Shown here piece by piece: positions 35,832 through 43,979 of a stretch of DNA of 64,000 nt. The notes beneath the pieces were generated by a model that saw only the letters and a list, made by a program, of their open reading frames with translations, ran no database searches and had not been told where the DNA came from. The stretch covers positions 1-64,000 of the forward strand of contig NZ_SRLD01000021.1 of the NCBI RefSeq assembly GCF_004745955.1, written 5' to 3'. This DNA is from Hymenobacter elongatus (GTDB lineage Bacteria; Bacteroidota; Bacteroidia; Cytophagales; Hymenobacteraceae). Position 1 is the stretch's first letter, and every line of letters starts with the position of its first letter. Position numbers and translations under genes: made by a program.

Positions 35832-37193
35832 CTACTGCCCGGGAGCGGCGGCTGTAGCGGCCGGGAGGCGGGTATCAGTTGCCGCGAGAGGCACCAGAAA
35901 GGGCGCTTTTCGGCTTATGACCAGCACCACAAACAGCGAAGTGAAAAGGCTGACGGAAGCCAGATACGTGTAGGGAATAATCAGAAATCCGTAGAAAGTA
36001 GCCAGGTATACCTTCAGGCTCAGCAGGGCCGCCAGCCGGGCATCGAAGCGGTGACGGAAGCGCCAGAACAGGAGTCCGCTGCCCACCACTACGGCTCCGC
36101 AGGCGGCGAGCTGCGCCAGCTGCAAGCGCGCTATCCGCTCGACCAATGTGCCCGGCAGATCATAAAACCAGGGCGCGAATCCTACTCCGTTAAACAGGTG
36201 CATGGGTACCGCTACGGGTGCCTGCGGGTCGATATGCTGCCATTCGCCTTCGGCAATTCCTATATTTTCCAGCTGGGCCCGGAGAAAAATGGTGGGGTCG
36301 TGGAGCAGAAAGGGGCCGAAGATGAGCAGCACTCCGGCCAGCGCCAGGCCCGCCGTCAGCCACCCGCGCCGGGGGTTTTCCCAGAGCAGCAACAGCCCAT
36401 AGAGCGGCAGCCACAACACCAGCGAGAAGCGCGACAACAAACACAGCACCACGCCCAGCGCTTTGGCCCACGGACTACCGCTGAGCGTACCGGCCGCCAG
36501 CACGCAGTAGTACCCGATAATCAGGCTCTCGACCGTGAGACTGAACATTGACTTGTCGGTCATTACGGCGAAGTGCAGCACCAGCACGGGCAGCACGGCT
36601 TTCAGCAGCCACTCGGCAGTGGGCAAGGCCAGCCGCGCCAGCTGCCACTGATACCCACCCAGCAGCGCGACGAGCAACAGACCAAAGGCCCAGCTTCGAT
36701 AATCGAGGCCTAACACCTCGGCGGGCACGAACGGTAGCCACTGGAGCGGTGGATAGTTGGGCAGAAATGTGTAGCCGAGCAGATCAATGGGCTGGTACAC
36801 GGTGTCGGGGCCCAGAAAGCGGGTTACGTACACTTGCAGCGCGGGAATAATATCGGAGCGAACCCCAATAGTGGCGACGTCCGCTCGGGCAATGAGCTTG
36901 CGCAGAATGGGGGTCGTCAGCAGCCAGCTGCCCAGGGAGAGGCCGACGCCAAGGGCCAGACGGGTGAGCAGGGGCCGGGAAGCCATCTGAGGCCATACAA
37001 AACGGTAGCCCCGCACGGCGCGGGCCGCCAGCAGGCACAGGCCCCACCCCAGCGCATACAGCAGCACCGGGCTCCAGTATGGCCCCAGGTTATTGCGCCA
37101 GTAGGTAAAAAACAGCACTTCCAAAACGAAGAGCAGGCCACTACCCGCCAACAACGCGGAGCTAGTCGCACGGGGCGAGCCAGGAGAAATCAT
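35832..37193 (-). CDS. Multi-spanning membrane protein, GT87/GT-C-like (E)
   Basis: 453 residues from ATG at 37193, about 11 membrane segments. A long first periplasmic loop carries IRKLIARADVATIGVRSDII and FLPNYPPLQWLPF (about 95-155), resembling the LPTYPPxx loops of mannosyltransferase-like GT87 and GT-C proteins. No enzyme family can be assigned with certainty. It converges with the ALDH gene with only 5 bp between the stop codons. Confidence 0.72.
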   Translation of the reverse strand: MISPGSPRATSSALLAGSGLLFVLEVLFFTYWRNNLGPYWSPVLLYALGWGLCLLAARAVRGYRFVWPQMASRPLLTRLALGVGLSLGSWLLTTPILRKLIARADVATIGVRSDIIPALQVYVTRFLGPDTVYQPIDLLGYTFLPNYPPLQWLPFVPAEVLGLDYRSWAFGLLLVALLGGYQWQLARLALPTAEWLLKAVLPVLVLHFAVMTDKSMFSLTVESLIIGYYCVLAAGTLSGSPWAKALGVVLCLLSRFSLVLWLPLYGLLLLWENPRRGWLTAGLALAGVLLIFGPFLLHDPTIFLRAQLENIGIAEGEWQHIDPQAPVAVPMHLFNGVGFAPWFYDLPGTLVERIARLQLAQLAACGAVVVGSGLLFWRFRHRFDARLAALLSLKVYLATFYGFLIIPYTYLASVSLFTSLFVVLVISRKAPFLVPLAATDTRLPAATAAAPGQ

Positions 37194-37275
37194 CGAAAAC
37201 AAGCCAAGCGTGATAAGGCGTCATCGGTGAGGCCTTGCCGAAAGCAAGGCTACGCCCGCAATCTGCCCGCAAGTA

Positions 37276-38763
37276 TCACTGAATTTTTTCTATTGCCCGC
37301 TCCAGGTCGGCCAGTGTCGTCTCCTGAAACTGCAGCTGCTCGGACGCTAGCTCATCCGTCACGGTATGGCGCATGGCCAGGAATGGAGTACCGTTGCGGT
37401 ATTGCAGACCGATAAGCAGCACTTTGCGATTGGCCGGCAAGCGCTGAAAAGCGTAGCCATCGGCCTGGGGCTGCCCTTCCACAATGGCCATGCAGTCTTC
37501 GAATACCAGCCGAATACTGGTGCCCGGCTCCACATCGACGGGCACGGTCAGGGCAACGAAGGTGCTGGCGGTAGTCAGCGGCTTGTCGGCATTCAGCCAG
37601 CCCAGGCGCGTGCAGGTGTACACGCGCCGCTCGCCGGCTTCTCCAGCGTCCTGTTCGTCGGCGGCGTCAGCCAGCGCCCCCGACACCGGCACCATAGGAT
37701 CGGCGGAGGCAGTAGCGGTTTCGGCCGGATTAGCGAGACCTTCGTGAAACGAAAAACGGATGGGCAGCACCATTTTCACCTTCACCAGCTGTCCGGCGCT
37801 ACGGGCGGGCGTCCAGTGGCCCGACGTTTGGCTCAGCACGCGCAGTACCTCTTCGTCGCAGCCGCCGCCAATGCCCCGCACAATCTGTGGCGCTTCGACC
37901 CGGCCGTTCTCATCCACCAGGAAGGAGGCGTATACGATTCCCTCGGTCTTATTTTCTACCGCCGTCGGGGGGTAGCGCACCAGCTTGTTGATATCAGCGG
38001 GGCCATTGCCGTAGGTTGGCATCTGGTCGGCGGTGCTGGCCACGGTGCTAGGCAGCGGCCGCTCGGCGGCGGGGCCGGCAGCCACCCAGCGCACCGGCTG
38101 CTGTCCGCGTCCGCCCTGCCCATAAAACAGCTTTAGCTCCTTACGGCGCGAGGCTGCGCCCGGCATTTGCAGCTGAAACCCCTGCCCGGCGGCCAGCCGC
38201 AGCTGCTGCCCCCGGGCCGAAGCCCGCACCAACACGATGCCGCCCGATTCGAGCAGCTCGCCTTCCGGCGTCACCGTCGACAGGTTAGAAAGCAGCATAT
38301 CGGCGACGCTGTAGCATTCTTTCAGCTCTACCCACACCGGGTTGGCGGCGGGCTGATTGCTGTTGGTCACCAGCACGCCGGCCGGAATCCGGACCACCGT
38401 CCCTTCCCGCCCCCGTACTTCAGCAGGCTGCGTCGGGTCTATCTGAAAATATTCGCTGGCTTTCAGCGTCAGGTCCTGAAGGCGGGCCTCGGAAGGCGGC
38501 AGGGCCGTGGTATCGGCTCCGGGCGGGCGCAGCGTGCCCCGCCGATACACGATAAGCGGCGCGGCGCGGTCGGTGCGGCGGGCCAGCCGGTGCCAGTCGC
38601 GGCGGATGGGGCCGGTGCCGGACGCCGGGGTTTCCAGCAAGGTATCGGCCAGCGCCGGCGCCACTTCCACGGGTTGGGAAGAGTCGGATTGAACAGGTTT
38701 TTCGCGCTGACACGCCACAGTGGCCAGCAGCAGCAGAGTACCAAAAAGCAGACGGCGTTTCAT
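37276..38763 (-). CDS. Lipoprotein with an internal TonB C-terminal-like domain
   Basis: 495 residues from ATG at 38763 (an ATG at 38772 would add three). The signal peptide ends in LATVAC (lipobox Cys18). Three regions follow: a beta-rich domain (about 95-205, with VVRIPAGVLV and NPVWVELKECYS), a TonB_C-like domain (about 257-340; RYPPTAVENKTEGIVYASFLVDENGRV... then CDEEVLRVLSQTSGHWTPAR), and a C-terminal domain of unknown type. TonB_C usually ends an energy-transducing protein with an inner-membrane helix. Here it is in the middle of a lipoprotein with no such helix, so a scaffolding or binding role is more likely. The start codon lies inside a strong hairpin (38749-38821). Confidence 0.82.
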   Translation of the reverse strand: MKRRLLFGTLLLLATVACQREKPVQSDSSQPVEVAPALADTLLETPASGTGPIRRDWHRLARRTDRAAPLIVYRRGTLRPPGADTTALPPSEARLQDLTLKASEYFQIDPTQPAEVRGREGTVVRIPAGVLVTNSNQPAANPVWVELKECYSVADMLLSNLSTVTPEGELLESGGIVLVRASARGQQLRLAAGQGFQLQMPGAASRRKELKLFYGQGGRGQQPVRWVAAGPAAERPLPSTVASTADQMPTYGNGPADINKLVRYPPTAVENKTEGIVYASFLVDENGRVEAPQIVRGIGGGCDEEVLRVLSQTSGHWTPARSAGQLVKVKMVLPIRFSFHEGLANPAETATASADPMVPVSGALADAADEQDAGEAGERRVYTCTRLGWLNADKPLTTASTFVALTVPVDVEPGTSIRLVFEDCMAIVEGQPQADGYAFQRLPANRKVLLIGLQYRNGTPFLAMRHTVTDELASEQLQFQETTLADLERAIEKIQ

Positions 38764-38821
38764 TCGGAGCATACGCGTGAAGTCACTCTACGCGAAAATG
38801 ATCCGAAGGAAACGCCGTCTG
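38749..38821 (-). promoter_or_regulatory. mRNA hairpin that encloses the start of the TonB_C lipoprotein gene; terminator-like
   Basis: Arms 38749-38761 and 38809-38821 are perfectly complementary over 13 bp. After one mismatch they continue for 6 bp (38763-38768 with 38802-38807). An inner CGCGT/ACGCG pair sits in the loop. In the minus-strand mRNA the distal arm contains the ATG at 38763 and the first codons, and is followed by CTTTTTGG. It could be the terminator of the upstream peptidase gene, an attenuator, or a translation-blocking leader. Confidence 0.6.
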
Positions 38822-38872
38822 GCAGCATTTTCTTGGGCTAAAATTCTGTTAGCGGGGCGTAGCGCCGGCTAA

Positions 38873-41146
38873 TTACAGGTTTTTCAACACGAAATCAGTC
38901 ATTTGCCGATACAAATGCAGACGCGTGTTGCCGCCATAAATCCCGTGGTTGCGGTTGGGATAATACAAGCTCTGGTAGGATTTGTCGGCTTTCACCAGCG
39001 CATCGACCCAGGCAATGGAGTTTTGGAAATGCACGTTGTCGTCGCCGGTACCGTGTACGAGCAGGTATTTGCCCTTCATTTGCTGGGCAAACTGCACCGG
39101 GGAGTTGTCGTCATAGCCGCCGGGGTTTTCCTGGGGCGTCTTCAGGAACCGCTCGGTGTACACTGAGTCGTAGTAGCGCCAGTTGGTAACGGGGGCCACC
39201 GAAATAGCCATTTTAAAGAGGTCGGCGTTTTTGGTCAACGCCAGCGCCGTCATGTAGCCCCCGAAGCTCCAACCCCAGATGCCGATGCGCGCCTTGTCTA
39301 CGTAGGGCAGCGTACCGAGGTATTTGGCGCTTTCGCCCTGGTCGATGGTTTCCAGCTTGCCCAGGTTGGCGTAGGTGCTTTTCTTGAATTCGGCCCCGCG
39401 GGCGCCCGTGCCCCGGTTATCGACCGATACCACGATGTAGCCCTGCTGCGCCAGCATGTGGTGCCACATATAGTTGGTGAAGGCAATGCCCGCGCCCGCA
39501 TCGTCTTTCACGGTCTGGGAGCCAGGGCCACCGTACACGTACATCAGCACCGGATATTTTTTGCTGGGGTCGAAGTCGGCGGGCTTTAGCATCGAGCCGT
39601 TCAGCGTCACGCCTTCCGTGGTTTTGAAGCTGATGAATTCCAGCTTGCCCAGGTTGTACTGGCTCAACGTCTGGCGCAGCTTGGCGTTATCTTCCAGCAC
39701 CTTCACCACTTTGCCATCCTTGCCATTGCGCACGCTCACCGTAGTAGGCTCGCCGTTCTGGGAGTGATAGTTAAGATAATAACGCGTATCGGGGCTCATA
39801 TTGATGATATCTGTGCCCGCTACCCCAAGCTTCATCAAGGTGTTAGCACCCGATGTAACGCCCATTTTTACGCCAGTATATCCCAGCATTGCCTTGTTTT
39901 TACCCTTCAAATCTACCCGGTACAGATGGCGCTGCAAGGGCGAAGCCTCGGTGCTGGTATAGTACACCAGTCCTTTTTCCTCGTCAAAGCCGTTGATTTC
40001 CGTTATTTCCCAGCTGCCTTTCGTGAGCTGCCGCACTAGCTTGCCTTTCAGGTCGTAGAGGTAGAGGTGGCGGAAGCCGTCTTTTTCGCTGCTGAACAGA
40101 AACTGCTTGCCGTCGGAGAGGTAGCGCAGGTCGTCGTTTACTTCCACGTAGGCTTTGTCGGTGTCGGTCAGCACCACCTGGGTTTTGCCGGTGCCGGCGT
40201 CAGCGTGCAGAATCTCCAGCTTATTCTGCAGCCGGTTGATGCGCCGAATGCTCAGCAGATTCGGCGTTTCGGTCCAGATAATGCGCGGGATATACTGGTT
40301 GGTTTCCGGGCCCACATCCATTTTGGTGGTGCGGCCGGCGGCTACTTCGTGCACCGAGATGCTGACGACCGAGTTTTTCTCGCCGGCCTTGGGGTATTTG
40401 TAGCGGTAATCTTTGGGATACAATTCGCCCCAAGCCTGCATGTTGTACTCGGGCACCTGGCTTTCGTCGAAGGTGTAAAACGCCAGCTGCCGGCTGTCGG
40501 GCGACCAGAAGAACGCCTGGGCAAACTCAAATTCCTCTTCGTACACCCAGTCGGCCGAGCCGTTGATGAGCTTATTGGGGACGCCATCGGTGGTCACGGC
40601 TTTTTCCTGCATCGTGGCCAGGTCCGTCACGAACAGGTTGTTGTCGCGCACGAAGGCCACGCGCTTGCCATCGGGCGAGAAGGTGGCGTAGCTCTGCTTG
40701 CCCCCAGCACTCAGCGGCGTCAGCTTTTTCGAATCCCGGTCGTAAACGAAGAAGGTAGCCCGGGAGCTGCGGCGGTAAATAGGCTCTTCCGCCGTCCAGA
40801 ACAGAATTTTTTTCTCATCCGAGTTGAAGAAGTAGCCCTCCACTTCCAGCGGCTGGCTGCTGCCGGCCACCGTCAGGGCTTGGGCCGCCACCAAGGTCTG
40901 CACGGCTTGGCCGGTGGTCACGTCGTGCTGCACCAGGTCGCCGTTATCGAGCGAAGAGTAGTAGCGGCCGTCGCGCATCCAGTTGAAACCCGGCACCGAG
41001 CGGGCCTGAAACGTGCCTTTGGCCCAGATATCTTCGAGGGTAATGTTCTGTTTTTGCTGGGCTACGGCTGCTGGGGCCGTGGCGGGCAGCAGCACGGGGC
41101 TGGCGGTGGCAAGAAATACAGCCAAGCCAAGGAAACGAAAATTCAT
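38873..41146 (-). CDS. Dipeptidyl-peptidase IV (S9B prolyl oligopeptidase family)
   Basis: 757 residues from ATG at 41146, which begins a signal peptide (MNFRFLGLAVFLATASPVLL). An N-terminal eight-blade propeller (DPPIV_N) contains the hallmark Glu motif DWVYEEEF (near 200), which binds the peptide N-terminus. The alpha/beta-hydrolase domain carries the triad: Ser about 627 in GWSFGGY, Asp about 702 in GTGDDNVHF and His about 734 in NRNHGIYGG. It should release X-Pro or X-Ala dipeptides in the periplasm. Frames extending upstream to 41290 are not family-like. A near-consensus -7 box (TACCTTTA, 41183-41190) precedes it. Confidence 0.95.
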   Translation of the reverse strand: MNFRFLGLAVFLATASPVLLPATAPAAVAQQKQNITLEDIWAKGTFQARSVPGFNWMRDGRYYSSLDNGDLVQHDVTTGQAVQTLVAAQALTVAGSSQPLEVEGYFFNSDEKKILFWTAEEPIYRRSSRATFFVYDRDSKKLTPLSAGGKQSYATFSPDGKRVAFVRDNNLFVTDLATMQEKAVTTDGVPNKLINGSADWVYEEEFEFAQAFFWSPDSRQLAFYTFDESQVPEYNMQAWGELYPKDYRYKYPKAGEKNSVVSISVHEVAAGRTTKMDVGPETNQYIPRIIWTETPNLLSIRRINRLQNKLEILHADAGTGKTQVVLTDTDKAYVEVNDDLRYLSDGKQFLFSSEKDGFRHLYLYDLKGKLVRQLTKGSWEITEINGFDEEKGLVYYTSTEASPLQRHLYRVDLKGKNKAMLGYTGVKMGVTSGANTLMKLGVAGTDIINMSPDTRYYLNYHSQNGEPTTVSVRNGKDGKVVKVLEDNAKLRQTLSQYNLGKLEFISFKTTEGVTLNGSMLKPADFDPSKKYPVLMYVYGGPGSQTVKDDAGAGIAFTNYMWHHMLAQQGYIVVSVDNRGTGARGAEFKKSTYANLGKLETIDQGESAKYLGTLPYVDKARIGIWGWSFGGYMTALALTKNADLFKMAISVAPVTNWRYYDSVYTERFLKTPQENPGGYDDNSPVQFAQQMKGKYLLVHGTGDDNVHFQNSIAWVDALVKADKSYQSLYYPNRNHGIYGGNTRLHLYRQMTDFVLKNL

Positions 41147-41391
41147 AGAAGCGAATAAAGTGAACGGCGGGAGGACAGGCACTAAAGGTACGCACGAAAA
41201 GGTGGCCCTAAAGTCGGTGGTGCCGCCCGGTAGTTGCGCCATTTGGCCCGTGTCAGAACGAAATTTCCTCCGTTGGCCAGTTCGCCGCATCGCCGTGCAT
41301 GAATTTTCGAGACTGTGCGTTATAGGGCTGCTGTTTTCTTTCCGGGCCCTGGGGCCCCAACTTCGCGGCCTTCTCCCGACCTTTACTTCCT

Positions 41392-42354
41392 ATGCGTCAT
41401 CGTTTGTCCCTTCTTGCCGTCGTGCTGCCCCTAGCGGGGGTGCTGGCAGCGTGCTCTTCCGAGTCGGAGTCCGGCCCCAATCCGTACTTGGATCTGGTCG
41501 GCACATCCCGCTACCTCAGCTCCAACCGGATTCTAACCACCCCCGGCGACACGCTCACCACCCGCCTCTACGCCGAGGCTGCCGACTCCCTGAACAGCCC
41601 ACTGCGCCGCTTGCGCATCACGGTGACGTATGAGCCAAGCAAAAACCCCATCATCTACCCGGCCAACCTCTTCAACTACGACCCCGGCAGCGCCCGAAAC
41701 GACCCCGAGTTCGTTTACCTGGACTCTATGCTGACTACCCGGCGCGCCCAGCAGGCGCTGGCCTTCCAGTTCACCTTCGGGGCACGCACTACCACTGGCC
41801 GGGAGGTCTGGAAGTTTGAGGCCGAAGACCAACAGCAGCGCGTGGCCAGCCGTAGCTACCGCCTCACGCTGCGCAATGCCGACTCGGCCTTGGTCTATCA
41901 TCGGTACTCAGTGCGGCTACAGGCTCCGGGCACTGCTGCCAGCCGTAGCTTCCTGGCCTTGCTGCCGGGCCTGACATTGCCCGGCTTCACAATGCGCAAT
42001 AACCCGGCGGCCCAACAGCTGGTCGATGTGGTGTACCTACCCACGGCGGCCGGCGCGCCTTCCCTTTCCACTCCCGCCGATACGCGGCTCAAACTACCAG
42101 CCACCTGGACAAGGCGCGCTACCCAGCTACGACTCCTGAGCGACACCGCCAGCTTTGCCGCGACTACCACCAGCCAGGGGTTTGAAGACGTGTTTTCCCG
42201 CGCGCAGGCACCAGTAACGAGTACGGGGGCACTAAGAAGAAATCAGGTGGTGGCATTTCGCACCGCCGACCAGAAATATGGGCTGATTCTGGTGCAGGAA
42301 ATCAAAACCACCCCTACGCCTACCCTGAACTTACAGGTTCGGATTGCCAAATAG
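41392..42354 (+). CDS. Lipoprotein of unknown function
   Basis: 320 residues. The signal peptide MRHRLSLLAVVLPLAGVLAAC gives lipid attachment at Cys21. The mature part has two regions of beta-rich sequence: residues 40-160, with TPGDTLTTRLYAEAADS and FQFTFGARTTTGREVWKFEAE, which read like an immunoglobulin-like fold, and residues 190-320, ending GLILVQEIKTTP. No catalytic motif or family was recognised. It is divergent from the DPP IV gene and ends at a strong terminator. Confidence 0.78.
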   Translation: MRHRLSLLAVVLPLAGVLAACSSESESGPNPYLDLVGTSRYLSSNRILTTPGDTLTTRLYAEAADSLNSPLRRLRITVTYEPSKNPIIYPANLFNYDPGSARNDPEFVYLDSMLTTRRAQQALAFQFTFGARTTTGREVWKFEAEDQQQRVASRSYRLTLRNADSALVYHRYSVRLQAPGTAASRSFLALLPGLTLPGFTMRNNPAAQQLVDVVYLPTAAGAPSLSTPADTRLKLPATWTRRATQLRLLSDTASFAATTTSQGFEDVFSRAQAPVTSTGALRRNQVVAFRTADQKYGLILVQEIKTTPTPTLNLQVRIAK

Positions 42355-42357
42355 CTG

Positions 42358-42424
42358 CCACTACCACAGCCACGGGCGACCCTGTCTTGACAAGGCCGCC
42401 CATGGCTGTGGTAGTGGGCTTTTC
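42358..42424. terminator. Bidirectional terminator
   Basis: A 21-bp stem with one mismatch (42358-42378 with 42397-42417), followed by GCTTTTCT on the plus strand. It separates the convergent lipoprotein (+) and FadL-like (-) genes. Confidence 0.85.
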
Positions 42425-43920
42425 TAGAATGTCCAGCCCGCCGTTACGGTCGTCGTGTAGCGGTTGCCGTCTACGCTTACCACCGGCACATCCTGGGGGT
42501 TGTCGAGAGCGTAGGGGCTATAAAAGCGCTTGTTGGTGCCGTATACGCCGGCTACATCCACAAAAAAGTTGTTCTGCCGAATGCCGGCCCCGGCCGTGAA
42601 ATAGTTGCGGGTGCGGTCAAACGCGTTTTCCTTGTACGGGTCGCCGTAGCGGGCATAGCCGGCCCGCAGCCGGAAAACATCGAAGCGTAGCTCTCCACCC
42701 ACCCGCACGTTCATGGTGGAGCGGTATAGCTGGCGCACATTGTCATTATCGGGGCCAAAGTCAAACGTATTGACGGCTGCCGGGTCACTGTTATCATTGC
42801 TAAGCCGGGCCTGGCCGTAGTCGACATACTCTACATCGCCACTTACGAAACCATGCTTGCCAATAACCGCCGCTATGCCGCCCGAAGCCCGGAAAGGGGT
42901 AGTAAGCACGTAGCTAAACTCGCCAGGGTCAGTTGATGCGCTGGCCGAGGTATACGATTTGCCATCCACGACCACCGCGCGGTCAAAGGTTGTGTTCAGA
43001 GACGAGCCATAGGTTTCCGAAAAACCCATGTAGGTCGGGCTCTGAATAGCAGCCCCAATCCGCAGGATATCATTCGGCCGATAGATAGCCCCCACCCGGA
43101 CGTTGAGCCCCGCTCCACGGGTTTCTAGCGTCTCCCGATACGTGAGCGTACCGAAGGCCGTCCCGGTTGTGTTCGGATCAGGCTGCGCGGGGTCAGCCGC
43201 CGTGAGAGTGCTGGTAGAGTTGAACGTTGTTGTCACGATGCCGATAGCGCCCCCTACATACAGCTGGTCGCGGTAGCTGGCACCGTAGCCGAAGTCGTAC
43301 TGGGTCTGCGAGCCCGTCGTCAGCACCGTTTCTTGCTGCGACAGCTCGCCCGTTTTGCTGAAGTCTGCTGGAATGTAGGTTCCCTTCGAGTCTCTTTCGG
43401 TGAGGTAGGTATCGTAAGCCAAGTCGTCAAGAGCCTCGCCCCGGTCTTCACTTAGCCGCTGCAGAATATCTTGGTTGATGGCCGGCTTGCCCCCGTAGCG
43501 GAAGCTTTGATTGAAGTCGTTGACACGAGTGAGGCCTATTGCAAATGTTCCACCGCGCCAGGGGGTAGGGTCGCTGTCGGGTCGGCGCTTGGCAAACGCG
43601 GCTCCCAGGCTACCGATGTGCAGGCTGTTGCGAACATCAGTGGTGGTAGTGCCAAAGGCCTTGCTTTCGGTGCTGCCCAAGCCCAAGCCGGGAGAGAAGC
43701 TGAACTCGGAGCGCTGGTACATACCCAAGCCGGCAGGGTTAGTTGACAGGCTACCCAAATCGCCCCCTACGGCTACGTTGGCACCACCACTCCCCAGCGT
43801 ACGGGCCGTGCCGCCAAACTGGGTTTGCGAAAAGCGAAGAGCATCTACTTGATATTGGGCAAAGCCGTAGCTGGCCTGACCCACGAAGGCCACGGCAAGC
43901 AAGTATTTCAGGTTTTTCAT
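42424..43920 (-). CDS. OmpP1/FadL-like outer-membrane transport protein
   Basis: 498 residues with a signal peptide (MKNLKYLLAVAFVGQASYGF, cut after AQ). The N-terminal consensus of the Bacteroidota FadL-like group is clear: DALRFSQTQFGGTARTLGSG and GGDLGSLSTNPAGLGMYQRS (about 26-72). A beta-barrel of alternating strands follows and the protein ends in an aromatic residue (VTAGWTF), as expected for BAM-dependent assembly. Long-chain fatty acids or other hydrophobic molecules are the usual substrates of the family; the ligand here is unknown. Confidence 0.88.
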   Translation of the reverse strand: MKNLKYLLAVAFVGQASYGFAQYQVDALRFSQTQFGGTARTLGSGGANVAVGGDLGSLSTNPAGLGMYQRSEFSFSPGLGLGSTESKAFGTTTTDVRNSLHIGSLGAAFAKRRPDSDPTPWRGGTFAIGLTRVNDFNQSFRYGGKPAINQDILQRLSEDRGEALDDLAYDTYLTERDSKGTYIPADFSKTGELSQQETVLTTGSQTQYDFGYGASYRDQLYVGGAIGIVTTTFNSTSTLTAADPAQPDPNTTGTAFGTLTYRETLETRGAGLNVRVGAIYRPNDILRIGAAIQSPTYMGFSETYGSSLNTTFDRAVVVDGKSYTSASASTDPGEFSYVLTTPFRASGGIAAVIGKHGFVSGDVEYVDYGQARLSNDNSDPAAVNTFDFGPDNDNVRQLYRSTMNVRVGGELRFDVFRLRAGYARYGDPYKENAFDRTRNYFTAGAGIRQNNFFVDVAGVYGTNKRFYSPYALDNPQDVPVVSVDGNRYTTTVTAGWTF

Positions 43921-43979
43921 AGTAGGAAAGGCAGGTGACCGGCATGAAACCGGCCACGATAAAATTTCCGAAAAATAAA

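Noticed and set aside
40067..41158. 363-codon plus-strand frame opposite the DPP IV gene
   Set aside because: Mirror of a strongly conserved peptidase; composition (many His, Val, Gly, Arg) is typical of antisense frames.
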